A DNA stretch of 64,000 nt from a virus. Position numbers and translations under genes: made by a program. The notes under the pieces are model-generated. The model saw only the letters and a program-made list of their open reading frames with translations, was not told the DNA's origin and made no database searches. Shown one piece after another: positions 32,601-41,706 of this stretch (its first letter is position 1; each line of letters begins with the position of its first letter). The DNA lies in the IMG/VR virus record IMGVR_UViG_3300008261_001864, positions 1-64,000 of that record; one strand, given 5' to 3'.

Positions 32601-33052
32601 CACGCGGCGAAACCCAGTTGAATCAATGCGTTGTTAGCGACCGTGTTACCGATCCAGATGGCCGTTGTATCGTCGTCATTACCAATGGCAACCGTGTTGC
32701 CGTGGATGATCGTATCGACCGTGCCACCGGGAGGCGCGTTGCCTAGCTGGATGGTAGCGGTCGTGGAAGTCTGGCCCAAGAGGCCGATACGGATGTTGGA
32801 GCCACGGATTTCGGTGTCCGAGGCGACCCTGCCCATCGTCAGAGCCGTCTGCGACACCGTACCGATGTCGAGAGCGCCCGTGGAATCGAACCACGGCGAC
32901 AAGACCTGTGTGGAGGCGAACAACACCGAGACGCTGGTGATGCCCGTACCAGCCCCCGAGGGAGCCAGCAGGGCGTTGGCAGGCACCGTAGAGGCAGGGA
33001 GTCGGCCCGCCCCCGGTTGAACGATCTGGTTAGGGTCTGAGTTGATAGGCAT
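29645..33052 (-). CDS. glycine-rich tail fibre / adhesin with repeat stem
   Basis: 1135 residues. Residues about 60-700 repeat 12-20-residue units built on TxVxVGN and LRGTTVFVGGD, a beta-solenoid-like stem. From about 770 (RVYVCGAGGGGGGGGKG) to the end there are many runs of 4-10 glycines ending GTVIVFLY. This resembles the polyglycine-type receptor-binding tip of phage S16 gp38 and similar adhesins. The stem contains two near-identical DNA repeats (31241 and 32092). Paralogous C-terminal design occurs in the 41707 gene. ATG at 33052 with GAGGACGTA. It likely recognises the host surface. Confidence 0.8.
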   Translation of the reverse strand: MPINSDPNQIVQPGAGRLPASTVPANALLAPSGAGTGITSVSVLFASTQVLSPWFDSTGALDIGTVSQTALTMGRVASDTEIRGSNIRIGLLGQTSTTATIQLGNAPPGGTVDTIIHGNTVAIGNDDDTTAIWIGNTVANNALIQLGFAAWGGTIATNIHGNTVGVGNDSDTTTISVGSVTDATATVQVGNASSFVGGAVATNIHGNTVGVGNDTNTSAISVGTTTANSATVTVGNTTAGTVTTALAGNTVNVGVGSTTLTMGTVATTTKAYLRGTTVFVGGDDASPTPTNATTTWVEAATTLYLGAKNASVGDADQTTTTWLRGSTVNIGVSANTGYINIGTLTNPTLANIKMGYAPSGGAVDVEIDGNTASFGSSLNTTITSVGTVMAANGIVTVGPVTATTGVETSVRGEKVYVGGDNAEVSANTYVKGVQIVVGNNTTTTVSVGSQITDGGSLFLGHSPPIGTSLNTFLRGTFINIGFDDDAQMVRIGSSPGAKADIYIGQANSGVITQIRGQTVTVGENGTTVSLQGVTLSVGTDSTTLYLGTVATTTKAYLRGTTVFVGGDDASPTPTNATTTWVEATTDLYLGAKNASTGAANQTTNTYLRGNNVFVGASTSTAQILIGTTLANNASTYVGNYDATGTNTYLRGKQVWVGSDWANPGEKVATKTTISGTDIVIGNRSEDTTIRIGELGPNGSLTTTYIEGTEGIDIGTSAAIIQRIKIGNGSRIVWLDTSSTGPNEALVLNSSEVVTGVAGVAGDVLSHNGTGWTAFAPTKVWIITSTDGSGEYVKGTAWDSRYNFARVYVCGAGGGGGGGGKGTAQTTAFPGPVFYSYAKASGGGGGGGGSWGTPRLDVVPLSDITKFYFKVPAGGTGGSGGSLPENDYDTGNPGGAGGGDTYVLVHDGSTRNYGEADGTGYKRIAQARPGNGGAGGAVAAPANTASAAGGSGGAVYGEPHDYEGAGAAGGGSQTTGAGSDGSGASYGAGGGGGGGSINDPTFSGVSPAYSLTAERYGGDGGQGGTSLFASTSGGTPSGNPGGAGGTGGGDSGPSWIRSAGGGGGGGGGATYFSGPFQTTFYLQSPGAGGVGRGGGGGGGGGAGCYVSGSSAGFNLVASDGGTGGRGSSGTVIVFLY
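31241..31417 (-). repeat. direct repeat copy A in the fibre gene
   Basis: Encodes a stretch with LRGTTVFVGGDDASPTPTNA and TTWVEATTDLYLGAKNAS. The core 31305-31410 matches 32157-32262 with only a few mismatches. The offset is 852 bases, a multiple of three. Confidence 0.85.
32092..32269 (-). repeat. direct repeat copy B in the fibre gene
   Basis: Partner of 31241-31417; same protein segment with TTWVEAATTLYLGAKNAS. Recombination between the copies would remove or add 284 codons in frame. Confidence 0.85.
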
Positions 33053-33059
33053 TACGTCC

Positions 33060-35630
33060 TCACGCCCGCTTGTTCAGAAGGTTGCCCTTGATGTGGAAAA
33101 CACAGGCCGTCGTCGTGTTGCTGTTGGGGTCGGGGTTGAAGAACACCCCGTTGGTCTTGTCAAAGATCGCCGCACGAACCAGCAGCACCATCACAAGCTG
33201 CCCCTTGCGACCAAAGAAAACCGAACCGCCCGCCGCGTCATCCGGCAACTCGGCCAAGAAGGCCAAGAAGTTGCGGTGCCGCTTCGCATCCGTGAGAGGC
33301 TGCGAGTAGGCGTTGGGGTCATAGAAGGAGGCCGTCGCCACGGGGTAGAAGGTGCGATCCTCGACATCGACGTGACCCGCAACCCGCTCGAACGACACTT
33401 CCTGCGGGCTGGGGGTGTAACCAACGTAGATGGGGAGCCGCAGGAGGCCCGTCGAAGCGTTGAACTCCGAGGTATAGACCTTGCCACCAGCCGACAACTC
33501 GTGGTCGCCGTTGAAGGTGCCCGTAGCCGTAGGGTAGATGCCACCGATCTGCGTGAACGCCGAAGGGTACGGGTATGCGGTGTCGAGCGATCCCGAACCG
33601 ACCGTCAGAACGTGCAGGAAGTTCTCAATGAAGCGGGGCGTCACCGTCAACGGGTTGGGAAGGCTCGCTTCCTTGCCGGTCTGCGGGTACCGAGACTCGT
33701 AGGGGATGTTGACTTGGATGGTGTTGGCCTGCACGGGCCGTAGCGGCGTGTACTGAACGACAATGGTGTGGCCTGCCGTCAACGCTGACGGGAACGTGAG
33801 GATGGTGCCGTCACTCGAAAGCGTCGGCGTGGCACCCACACCGTTGACCGTGACGGTCCCGATGCTGACCGCTCGTTCCGGCAAACGTTGGGTGGTCGCG
33901 GCCACCGCGATCATCGTGTAGGCAGCCACCACGGGATGCTGGGCTTGTAGCCGGATGCCTCGGTGGGCCGTATCGTAATCGCTGCTCAACGTCACGCCTG
34001 GCAACGCCGAAGGGTTGTTGATCGAAACCGACGACGCATAGGTGTTGGTCGGGGTGCGGGACAACCCTAGCCCTGCGGGGTACTCGACGACGAGATCAAT
34101 GAACAGGCGCTCGTTCGTGAGGCCGATTGCAGGGAGGCTCGTGAACGTAAAGGTGGGGGCGACAATCGGGAAGGTGCCGAGGTTCGTGATGGGGCCAACG
34201 TAGTCCTCGGCGCTGTAGTTGGCTTTCTTGCCAGCCACCTCACCGACCCACCTCATGTTCGTGACATCCACGAGGATGCCGCCCGCCGGGTTGCAGTTCA
34301 ACCAGTTGAAGGCGCTCGCCCCATAGACAGGCAGGGACGTTGGGTCGATGGTGATGGCGTCTCCGACCGTCCACGATCCACCAGGGGCACTATAGACGAC
34401 CGTGATGATCTCGGTGTTGGGCTTGTCGGTGAAGAACCGCCGCACGCTGTCAAACTGGCCGATGAAGTTGCCACCGTCCGTGTAACCCGTGACGTTTGGA
34501 ATGGTGCCCGGCTGCACGCCGATCTCGTCACAGGTCAGGACCGTGGCTCCGAAGTACCCACCGCCCTTGACGGTAGCGCCCCACTCCGTCCGAAGATTGT
34601 TGTCGAGGAGCAAGCCAAGGTTACGCGCCAGAACCTCTTGGTAGTTCCAGCCGGTCGGACTGACACCCCTGCGAAGGTCGATGATGTCTCGGGCGTCCAC
34701 GACGTCCGCAAACAAGCCGTCGGGCCGCCCCGAGATACCAGACGAGAAGATGCCTGCCCCGTTGTGGTTGGAGAGACGGTCATAGACCGTGCTGTTGCGG
34801 CGCACCACTCCCACGAGTGGTACCGCGTACATGAAGCCGTCCACGGTACCAAGGTCCGTCTGTGCGGTACCCGAACCGTCACCCGCTACCCAGAGGCCCG
34901 AGTCTCCTGCGGACGATTGATTGGAGTAAGTATAGGAGATCAGCGAAGTGCCATCCGGCACACCAGCCGAGGCCGGAACCGTGCTGGCCGTAACAGTCGG
35001 ATCGTCCATGCCCTCGGGGTAGGCTTCCAAGTCCACGTTGGGGATGACCCGTAGGCGGTACTGAATCTGGACCCGTTTGGTTGTCTCGGCCCCCACGTTG
35101 GTATCGAGGAGGTCATCATCCAGCGTGTACGGGTTGACGTCTAACGTGACCTTCACGTTACCGTTCGACCAGATGCGGGTCAGGCCGCTCTTACCGTCGC
35201 CCGTCGCCGCCGAGATGAGTCGCCGCCAGACCTCAAGGATCACTAGGTCGGTTCGCCTTGCCCCAAGCCCCACGGGGGGCGCAGGTAACGTCAACTGGTT
35301 CCTAGAGGTCGAACCTGTGTTGGCAACCGTGAGGAGCCAACCGTTCACATGGGCTGTCAGGTTGTTGGGGATGCGGAGGGTGTTGGAAAGCGTGGTGTAC
35401 TGGAAGATGCCCGACGTGGCATCGGACGTCCCCAGAAAGTCAGTAGCGATCCAGCCCGAAGGCATCAGTTGGCGTAGGGCTGCCTGAGTCAGACCGCCCG
35501 CCAAGTCGCCGCCAAGGTTCAGTTCCTTGTCGAGGACCGGCTTGCCCGCCTGATAGACGGGCGTTTCCCAATTTCGCCCCGAGGGGTCAAGGTAGCCACT
35601 GACGGCAGGGCCGTAGTTCTTGCTGCTCAT
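33060..35630 (-). CDS. large virion protein, paralogue of the protein at 24290
   Basis: 856 residues. Shared N-terminal motifs: YQAGKPVLDKELNLG, TDLVILEVWRR, LLDTNVGAETTKRVQIQYRL, LGTVDGFMYAVPL, GRPDGLFADVVDARDIIDLR and NYQEVLARN. The later part contains beta-sandwich-like stretches and ends with NTTTACVFHIKGNLL. It lies beside the fibre genes and is probably a baseplate-fibre connector or fibre. ATG at 35630. The pair flanks the glycine-rich fibre, as if duplicated around it. Confidence 0.8.
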   Translation of the reverse strand: MSSKNYGPAVSGYLDPSGRNWETPVYQAGKPVLDKELNLGGDLAGGLTQAALRQLMPSGWIATDFLGTSDATSGIFQYTTLSNTLRIPNNLTAHVNGWLLTVANTGSTSRNQLTLPAPPVGLGARRTDLVILEVWRRLISAATGDGKSGLTRIWSNGNVKVTLDVNPYTLDDDLLDTNVGAETTKRVQIQYRLRVIPNVDLEAYPEGMDDPTVTASTVPASAGVPDGTSLISYTYSNQSSAGDSGLWVAGDGSGTAQTDLGTVDGFMYAVPLVGVVRRNSTVYDRLSNHNGAGIFSSGISGRPDGLFADVVDARDIIDLRRGVSPTGWNYQEVLARNLGLLLDNNLRTEWGATVKGGGYFGATVLTCDEIGVQPGTIPNVTGYTDGGNFIGQFDSVRRFFTDKPNTEIITVVYSAPGGSWTVGDAITIDPTSLPVYGASAFNWLNCNPAGGILVDVTNMRWVGEVAGKKANYSAEDYVGPITNLGTFPIVAPTFTFTSLPAIGLTNERLFIDLVVEYPAGLGLSRTPTNTYASSVSINNPSALPGVTLSSDYDTAHRGIRLQAQHPVVAAYTMIAVAATTQRLPERAVSIGTVTVNGVGATPTLSSDGTILTFPSALTAGHTIVVQYTPLRPVQANTIQVNIPYESRYPQTGKEASLPNPLTVTPRFIENFLHVLTVGSGSLDTAYPYPSAFTQIGGIYPTATGTFNGDHELSAGGKVYTSEFNASTGLLRLPIYVGYTPSPQEVSFERVAGHVDVEDRTFYPVATASFYDPNAYSQPLTDAKRHRNFLAFLAELPDDAAGGSVFFGRKGQLVMVLLVRAAIFDKTNGVFFNPDPNSNTTTACVFHIKGNLLNKRA

Positions 35631-35652
35631 AGGGTGATCCTCTCGGCCCGTA

Positions 35653-36297
35653 CTAGAAGGTCAAGCGCCACACAATCGTCATCGTGGAGGTCGGAGGCTT
35701 GCTGATGACGGGAAACGTCAGGTAGTTGATGAGCGTTTCCTTGGTGGTGAGGACCACGGTGGCGTCGTAGGTGCCGTTCGCGGGCGTCACAGGGTTCTTG
35801 ATGGCGAGGTTCGACGACACGTTGCCGCCCACCAGACCCATCTCACAGAGGGGGCCGACGGCCTCCGACTCCGTAAAGGTGGTGGTGAAGTCCACCACGT
35901 TCGTGGGGTACCCGACAGGGATGCCGCCCGAGTTGATGAACTGTGTGTTTGCAAAAGTCTTGCGGGCGATCTCACTGTAGAGGGATCGCTGCGTGTTGGT
36001 GGGGGCCGGTGGCGACAAGACGCTCCAACCGGCGTCACCCGTACCTACCGCGAGACAGAAGGCACCGAAGGGTGCCTCCGAGTTGTCCTTGAGAAGTCGG
36101 GCCAAAAGGATGCTGGCATCCTTGACGACGAGATTTCGATGCTCGCGGCGCTCCACGAGGTCACCCGAGGTCCCGTCCCGCAACTCCACGGTGACGTCAC
36201 CCCTGATGTAGTACCCCTTGGGTTCTTCCACGCGGCTGACGAGGTTGAGGGAGAGACGGGACTCTTGGGCGGTCGGCAGCGACTCAACACTCTTCAT
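35653..36297 (-). CDS. virion structural protein, unknown
   Basis: 214 residues. Starts MKSVESLPTAQESRLSLNLV with a beta-rich first domain (YYIRGDVTVELRDGTSGDLV), a helix (KDASILLARLLKD) and a second beta-rich half ending TMTIVWRLTF. Comparable proteins sit near baseplates or fibres in myoviruses, but I cannot name this one. ATG at 36297 with AGGAGAACC. A 51-base gap without features follows its upstream neighbour. Confidence 0.65.
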   Translation of the reverse strand: MKSVESLPTAQESRLSLNLVSRVEEPKGYYIRGDVTVELRDGTSGDLVERREHRNLVVKDASILLARLLKDNSEAPFGAFCLAVGTGDAGWSVLSPPAPTNTQRSLYSEIARKTFANTQFINSGGIPVGYPTNVVDFTTTFTESEAVGPLCEMGLVGGNVSSNLAIKNPVTPANGTYDATVVLTTKETLINYLTFPVISKPPTSTMTIVWRLTF

Positions 36298-36348
36298 CTG
36301 GTTCTCCTGTTCATCTTGGGTGGGGCCATAAGTGGAAGTGCGACCCCC

Positions 36349-37527
36349 TTACGGCTCCAAGTTGATGTGCGACGGTGTAGGTACCACAGGAATAAGGTTG
36401 TTGGCGGTGATAAACGGAGCGTGCCCAGCCGCCGCAGGGACACCGAGTTCCCAATAGGTGTTGTTGAGGAACGCCACCTGCGCGGGGTCCCAAGTCAAAA
36501 AGTAGGCGTCGGCTGGCCCGTCCTCGGGAACGGGCATCGTTTCCGTGCGGAGATCGTCCACCGTGATGGTGGCCTCCATGAGACGCGGAAAGGCTGCCCA
36601 CAGCACTACCCCTGGGCCATTGAGGAGACGAGGCGATACCCCCGACTGCCAAGTGTAGAGGGGGAAGGGGTCGAGGACGGCCGGAAACTCATAGGTGTCA
36701 TATGCGGCCGTGCAGACATCCACGCTCTGCACCTCGATGGCAGAGTTGGCGATAGGGGCTTCAAGGGCGGGGCTGAAAAACACCTGTCCGAGAGGAGTGC
36801 CGAACAACCCTCCCTGCACCTCGCCGGTAAACCGAGACAGCGGTACCGTCACGGTGAGGTCTGGGTTGACCCATTGGAAGGTCGCCGTTCGAGGGATCAG
36901 GGACAAAAACCCTGTCGTCACCACCTGGTTACTGACCTCGACGATGTTCCACTCCGTCGTCGAAAGGTCGCTGGCAACCCGCAACACCAACGAGGTCGGG
37001 CTGCCTGGCTGCTCCTGTGTGACCTCTTGAACGACGTTGAAAACCCCTGCGACGTCCTTCACGGCATAGCTGGCGACGTCAAGCAGAGCGGCGTTCACCT
37101 GCATGGGCCGAACGAAGATGAGGCGCAGCCGTCGCGGACCCACGGCAACCGCCGTAAAACACGGCTCCGTACTGTACCCCGTGAAGATGGCCGACCTGTG
37201 CTGCCCATCCAAAGGGATGTTCGAGAGGGTGAGCAGCGAATCGACCACCACCGTGTAAAGCTGGTAGGACTGAACAGAGGTGTAGAGATACAGGGAGGCT
37301 GGGCTAAGGGGATCGGGTACGACACGATTGATGGTCAGCCCGGCAATCGTGTAGTTGGACGGCTGGAAAGTTGCTGGGTAGGTCGGATCGAGGTTGTCAT
37401 CGAAGGTCAGCCGCACCACATAGGGGTTGACGGCCTCCGCAGCGATGAGCCGGAAGGTAGTGGTGGCGATGCCGCCGTAGGTGCCGGTGCCGTATGGCCC
37501 CGTGCCGAAGTAGCCGACAACAGGCAT
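36349..37527 (-). CDS. virion protein with GTGPYGTGTYGG head and Ig-like domains
   Basis: 392 residues. The first 20 residues (GYFGTGPYGTGTYGG) resemble the start of the next protein upstream (GYEPYGAGTYGGG). Then come Ig-like beta domains of the SbsA/Big kind: VNPYVVRLTFDDNLD and YTIAGLTINRVVPDP, then RRLRLIFVRPMQVNAALLDV. Such domains are common in tail fibres and tail decorations. ATG at 37527, directly after the neighbour's stop. Confidence 0.7.
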   Translation of the reverse strand: MPVVGYFGTGPYGTGTYGGIATTTFRLIAAEAVNPYVVRLTFDDNLDPTYPATFQPSNYTIAGLTINRVVPDPLSPASLYLYTSVQSYQLYTVVVDSLLTLSNIPLDGQHRSAIFTGYSTEPCFTAVAVGPRRLRLIFVRPMQVNAALLDVASYAVKDVAGVFNVVQEVTQEQPGSPTSLVLRVASDLSTTEWNIVEVSNQVVTTGFLSLIPRTATFQWVNPDLTVTVPLSRFTGEVQGGLFGTPLGQVFFSPALEAPIANSAIEVQSVDVCTAAYDTYEFPAVLDPFPLYTWQSGVSPRLLNGPGVVLWAAFPRLMEATITVDDLRTETMPVPEDGPADAYFLTWDPAQVAFLNNTYWELGVPAAAGHAPFITANNLIPVVPTPSHINLEP

Positions 37528-37530
37528 CGT

Positions 37531-40500
37531 TTAGCTCACAACCGTCACGGTGACGGTGTTGTGGGACGGGTTTCGGACGATCTGGTAAGTGTGGTACGCC
37601 CCGTCAAGGAAGTCGAAGGGGATGCCTGCCAGCACACGTTGGGCGTTGAGGTCCACCACCGCGACGTACCGCTCTCCCGAAGGCAGGGTCTTGAACGCTA
37701 GGGCGACCGTCATACCAATCGCTGAAAAACCAAGCCTGATCTGGGAGTCACCCAACCCGTAGGTACCGTCCTGCTCGACTCGGATGCGGAACGACACACG
37801 GGTAGAGAGGCTCGGAGAGTCGGTGAGAGGGGTGTTGTTCCGATAGATCGTCCTCGTGCCCGTCGCATCCGTGCCGTAGTTCAAGTGCAGGTAGGTCGCC
37901 TGCCGTGTGACGTGTGCGGCGTCGTCCGATGCCATCGTCCAAGGGGTAGGCTGGTTGGCGGCGTCCTCGGGCAGCGTCGTCCCGTCGTAGGAGAGGCAGA
38001 CTTCCTTCTGCCACTCGAACGAGTAGTGGTGGAAGCTGTCTTGGTCGGTGAAGGGCGCGATCTTGTTGGGCTGGCCGGTAGTCTGCTCGATGACCTCAAG
38101 GCTGTTGTAGAGGACATCATCGGGCACGAGCAGTCGCCACACCGACGTACCATCGTTGAACTTGAAGTCGCCGTCCACGTTCATGACGTCCTCGGCACGG
38201 TTGAAGGCCGAGAGGAAGCGGCGGTACGGCGTGGGGACTCGGACCTCCGAAGTCTGTGTGCGCGGGTAGAGGGGCGTGTCCTCGTTTAGCTTCGTGTACG
38301 CCTCAAGGGCAGGGTTGCGGAAAACGTCGTCCGTGCCCTGCGGAGGGATACCCGTGCTGCTCGACCAGAAGTTCGTGTGGGGGTGCGGGATGTTGGTCCG
38401 AAGATGCTCGGGACTCGCCATCACGTTCCGCTGGTTCATGTTCTGGTGATGCGGGACGATGCGAAGTTCGTTGGGCGATCTCGTGATCCCATAGCGAACA
38501 TAGTCCCACGCCGACGAGGATAGGCGCGTGGGGTCGAAGGCTCCCCAACAGATGCTCGGGAGGCCGCCAGCCAGTTGCCGAGGGATGCCAACCGCGCTGT
38601 CGGGAAGGTCAACGTTGTTGTAGCCGACCGAGATGAAGGGTTCTGGGTCGGCATCTTGGATGACCGTCACGGCCCCTGCGGGCGTTCGAGCGATCTTGTA
38701 GTTGTGGGCGGTACGCCAATCCGTCTGCAACGGAACTCGGAAACTCACCGTGCTGGGCTGCAACGCCACCACACGGTCGAGCGACAGGGCGTTCGAGGCT
38801 ACCGAGAGGATACCGTACACCCCCTTGTTGGGGCCGTCGTCGATGATGAGGTCATCCCCTGCCACCAGTGAAGGGGGAGGCAGGGTCGGAAGCGTCACGG
38901 TACTGCCCTGCACGGTGACGTTGCGGTAAGACGCCTTGAGCGGGAGGTGGTAGCCGATGAGACTGTCGGAGTCCTGCCCGCGCCACAACCCCACATAGAA
39001 CTTCTGGTCCGACCAGAGCCGCCACGCATTGACGTAATGCCAATCTGTCGTGCTGACCGCTTGGTTGCTGGAAGGCACCGCAGAACCAAACGACAGAACG
39101 CCTGTCAGACCTCCCCCAGAGGGCGCGGCAAAGGCCGTGTAGGGAAGGATACCCAGCAGCCCTTGGTCGGCAAACAGCGTGACGTTGCCCCCAATCTTTG
39201 CCACTCGGTAGATGTGTGGCTCGCCGTCCCCCCACTCGAACGGGTACCCCGCCAACACCGTACCGTCTGAGTGGAAGGCCACCTCGCGGACGCCACCGTT
39301 GACTCGCAACAAGACCCCGAGGGTACGCTGGCCGTCGTAGGCGTCCGCAGACACCCCGCAGAAGCCCACCCCGTCTGCCGTGTAGGAGTGAACGTGGCAG
39401 CGGAACTCCACCATGTAATCGTTGGAGGCACCGATGACGCGCTCATCCGACGTGAAGGGGGCAACGTCGTCCACATAGTAGACGAGGCCGCTTGTCGCCT
39501 GCGTGTCGGTGATGCGGAGGACTCGGCCAACCATCTGTGAGGAGGCCGTACCCATCTGGGACCACGGCGTGGGTGCCCACTCGGTCGGGAAACTACGGCC
39601 ACCGTACCCAAGAATGGGAGCAGCCTTGCTGGTGAGAAACGAGAGTTGTGTGAGACGGGTACCATCGTCAATCGCCACCATCACGGCATTGGGGGCCACC
39701 CCATGCGTGTAGGTGTACCCTTGGACGGAGACATCGAGGATGACGTCCGATGAAACCTCCAAGAGAGGCTCGATCCGCATGAGGCCACGGAAGTCACCCC
39801 CAACAAGCCCTGCTTTCTCGACGGTCGCTGCGTCGGTGGCGCTCGTTGAGCCGATAAGGACGAACTGTGAGGAGAGAATCGTCTCTGTCCCGTGGTAGCC
39901 CACGGGCGTCCAAGGGAAGGCCGCTTCCTCGGGGTGATCGTTGCCCTCGTAGCTTACAAAGACGCTAGGTGCCGTCTGGAGGGGGTTGGTAGGAAGCACT
40001 TGGTAACGGACGAAGTTCCACGCCGAAGTGTTGGTGGCGGCCCGACCAAGCGAACCCCAGAACACCTGCTGGACCTCGTTGAAGGGCGCAGGGACGTCCT
40101 CAAGGAAAGGTAGATCGTCCTCGTGAACCTTGAGGATTTCCACCACCTCGCCGTCGATGTAGAGCCGAACAATGCCGTCGCGGCCTCGGAAGATGCGGTA
40201 GCTGCGAGGGAGCGACCAATCGAGCGTAGCGGGCGCGTTCGTAGCGTCCCCGTTCGTGTCGATGCCGCCCGTCCATGCCGCAGCGTCATCCGGCGTGTCA
40301 GCGTAGTCCTTCCGCAGGAAACCCACCTTCTTGATACCGCCGACTTCAACGAAGCCCACCAGCATGGCTCGAAGGTCCGTAGAGTACCCCGCCGCCAACC
40401 CAGACCACACCCCTTGGTAGAGGGTGGCGGTTGCCGACTCGATGCTCCACGCCAACGCAAAAGCATGGGGGAACGTCTGGTCGAGCCGCCGCCGCCAAAA

Positions 40501-41694
40501 GAGCGGGTTGCCGTTCGGGAACACACCCGCAGACGTTTTCTGAACGACGAGGTTGGAAGCCGTCAGAGTAGTCGAGCCAGACCCTATCCGCTCCCACGGG
40601 TAGTAGATGTCGTTCTCTGGTAGCCCCGTCGGGGAGTACGAGATGAACTGCGAGGTGACGGTCCGCTCAAGGGGCGGGTAGGCGATCCTGTGGGTAGGGG
40701 TGTTGAACACCAAGAGGTTGGGATCGTTGAAGATCGCCGTGTAGGCCCGCTCGTAGGCTCGGTAATGCAACTCACGCTGGGTGGGTTGCTCCAATGCGGC
40801 GGGCACAACGTTGTCGAGGTCCAGCAGCGTCCAAGACGTGTAGGGTCCGACCAGACCGGCCAACGTCACCTGTAGGCTGGTGGTCGATAGGATTGCCCCC
40901 ACTTGCCTGTAGGTCGTGCCCGTTGTCCCCTGCAACGCCAAAGTGAGGCCGACGAACCCACTCAGTAGTGAGGCGCTCGTGAGCGTCACGGTGTCGGGGG
41001 CCGTCACCGTCACACCCGTACCCTGTTGGATGGTGCGGCTGGCCCTGTAGGAGGATGGCTCCAGCAGGACGTTGTTGTATCGGTAGGTGTGGTTTGTACC
41101 CGCGTTGGGTCGCCCGATGTCATGGTTCCAGCCGTTGAACTTGAACTCACGGGAGTTCAACCGCGTCACATCGACGGTGGGGTTACGAACCCACGAGTAG
41201 TCCACCTCAACGTGATCGCCCGACGCCAAAGGGCTGGGCATGACGATCTGCCCCAGCAGCCCATAGACGGCATCTGGGGCCACGGGGGTACCGTTCACCC
41301 GTACCGTCACATGGCTGGGCTGGTCAGCGATCTGCCCTGTGCGAGCATCATAGACCCGCCACGATGTCGCAGGCGTGTCGGGGAGCGAGAAGCTGGCTCG
41401 CAACTTGAGTCGGTTCGAGGAGGGAACGCCGAGGATCAGATAATCGCCGTCGTGCTTGCCCGACCCCGTGAGGTTTAGGTACTGGCCGACAAGGCTGGCC
41501 GAGAACTGCCCGCCGCTAACCTGCACGGTGTCATAAGACACGAAGGTTGCCGTGCTGCCCTGCAAGAGGGTGAGGGGCGGCTTGGCGATGGGTCCCTTGT
41601 CGGTGAACACCGAACGGGCATAGGGGGGTTCACCCGGTGGCCCGCCACCGTATGTCCCTGCGCCGTATGGTTCGTACCCGTAGCCTGTTGGCAC
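37531..41694 (-). CDS. giant adhesin with repeated lectin-like (ConA-type) modules
   Basis: 1387 residues from a GTG at 41694 with GAGG. After the YGYEPYGAGTYGGG head and an Ig-like region come at least three modules with the same ending: WGSLGRAATNTSAWNFVRYQ, FGSAVPSSNQAVSTTDWHYV and WGAFDPTRLSSSAWDYVRYG. Each follows a strand set like YRIFRGRDGIVRLYIDGE, as in LamG/concanavalin A folds. The C-terminus repeats DGAYHTYQIVR. This suggests multivalent sugar binding on the host surface. It lies between the two other adhesin-type genes. Confidence 0.75.
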   Translation of the reverse strand: MPTGYGYEPYGAGTYGGGPPGEPPYARSVFTDKGPIAKPPLTLLQGSTATFVSYDTVQVSGGQFSASLVGQYLNLTGSGKHDGDYLILGVPSSNRLKLRASFSLPDTPATSWRVYDARTGQIADQPSHVTVRVNGTPVAPDAVYGLLGQIVMPSPLASGDHVEVDYSWVRNPTVDVTRLNSREFKFNGWNHDIGRPNAGTNHTYRYNNVLLEPSSYRASRTIQQGTGVTVTAPDTVTLTSASLLSGFVGLTLALQGTTGTTYRQVGAILSTTSLQVTLAGLVGPYTSWTLLDLDNVVPAALEQPTQRELHYRAYERAYTAIFNDPNLLVFNTPTHRIAYPPLERTVTSQFISYSPTGLPENDIYYPWERIGSGSTTLTASNLVVQKTSAGVFPNGNPLFWRRRLDQTFPHAFALAWSIESATATLYQGVWSGLAAGYSTDLRAMLVGFVEVGGIKKVGFLRKDYADTPDDAAAWTGGIDTNGDATNAPATLDWSLPRSYRIFRGRDGIVRLYIDGEVVEILKVHEDDLPFLEDVPAPFNEVQQVFWGSLGRAATNTSAWNFVRYQVLPTNPLQTAPSVFVSYEGNDHPEEAAFPWTPVGYHGTETILSSQFVLIGSTSATDAATVEKAGLVGGDFRGLMRIEPLLEVSSDVILDVSVQGYTYTHGVAPNAVMVAIDDGTRLTQLSFLTSKAAPILGYGGRSFPTEWAPTPWSQMGTASSQMVGRVLRITDTQATSGLVYYVDDVAPFTSDERVIGASNDYMVEFRCHVHSYTADGVGFCGVSADAYDGQRTLGVLLRVNGGVREVAFHSDGTVLAGYPFEWGDGEPHIYRVAKIGGNVTLFADQGLLGILPYTAFAAPSGGGLTGVLSFGSAVPSSNQAVSTTDWHYVNAWRLWSDQKFYVGLWRGQDSDSLIGYHLPLKASYRNVTVQGSTVTLPTLPPPSLVAGDDLIIDDGPNKGVYGILSVASNALSLDRVVALQPSTVSFRVPLQTDWRTAHNYKIARTPAGAVTVIQDADPEPFISVGYNNVDLPDSAVGIPRQLAGGLPSICWGAFDPTRLSSSAWDYVRYGITRSPNELRIVPHHQNMNQRNVMASPEHLRTNIPHPHTNFWSSSTGIPPQGTDDVFRNPALEAYTKLNEDTPLYPRTQTSEVRVPTPYRRFLSAFNRAEDVMNVDGDFKFNDGTSVWRLLVPDDVLYNSLEVIEQTTGQPNKIAPFTDQDSFHHYSFEWQKEVCLSYDGTTLPEDAANQPTPWTMASDDAAHVTRQATYLHLNYGTDATGTRTIYRNNTPLTDSPSLSTRVSFRIRVEQDGTYGLGDSQIRLGFSAIGMTVALAFKTLPSGERYVAVVDLNAQRVLAGIPFDFLDGAYHTYQIVRNPSHNTVTVTVVS

Positions 41695-41706
41695 GATGAG
41701 CCTCGC

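Noticed and set aside
36139-37701. Long + strand open frame of 520 codons
   Set aside because: It is antisense to two well-supported structural genes. High GC leaves few stops in the opposite frames, and the protein looks like random Arg/Gly/His-rich text.
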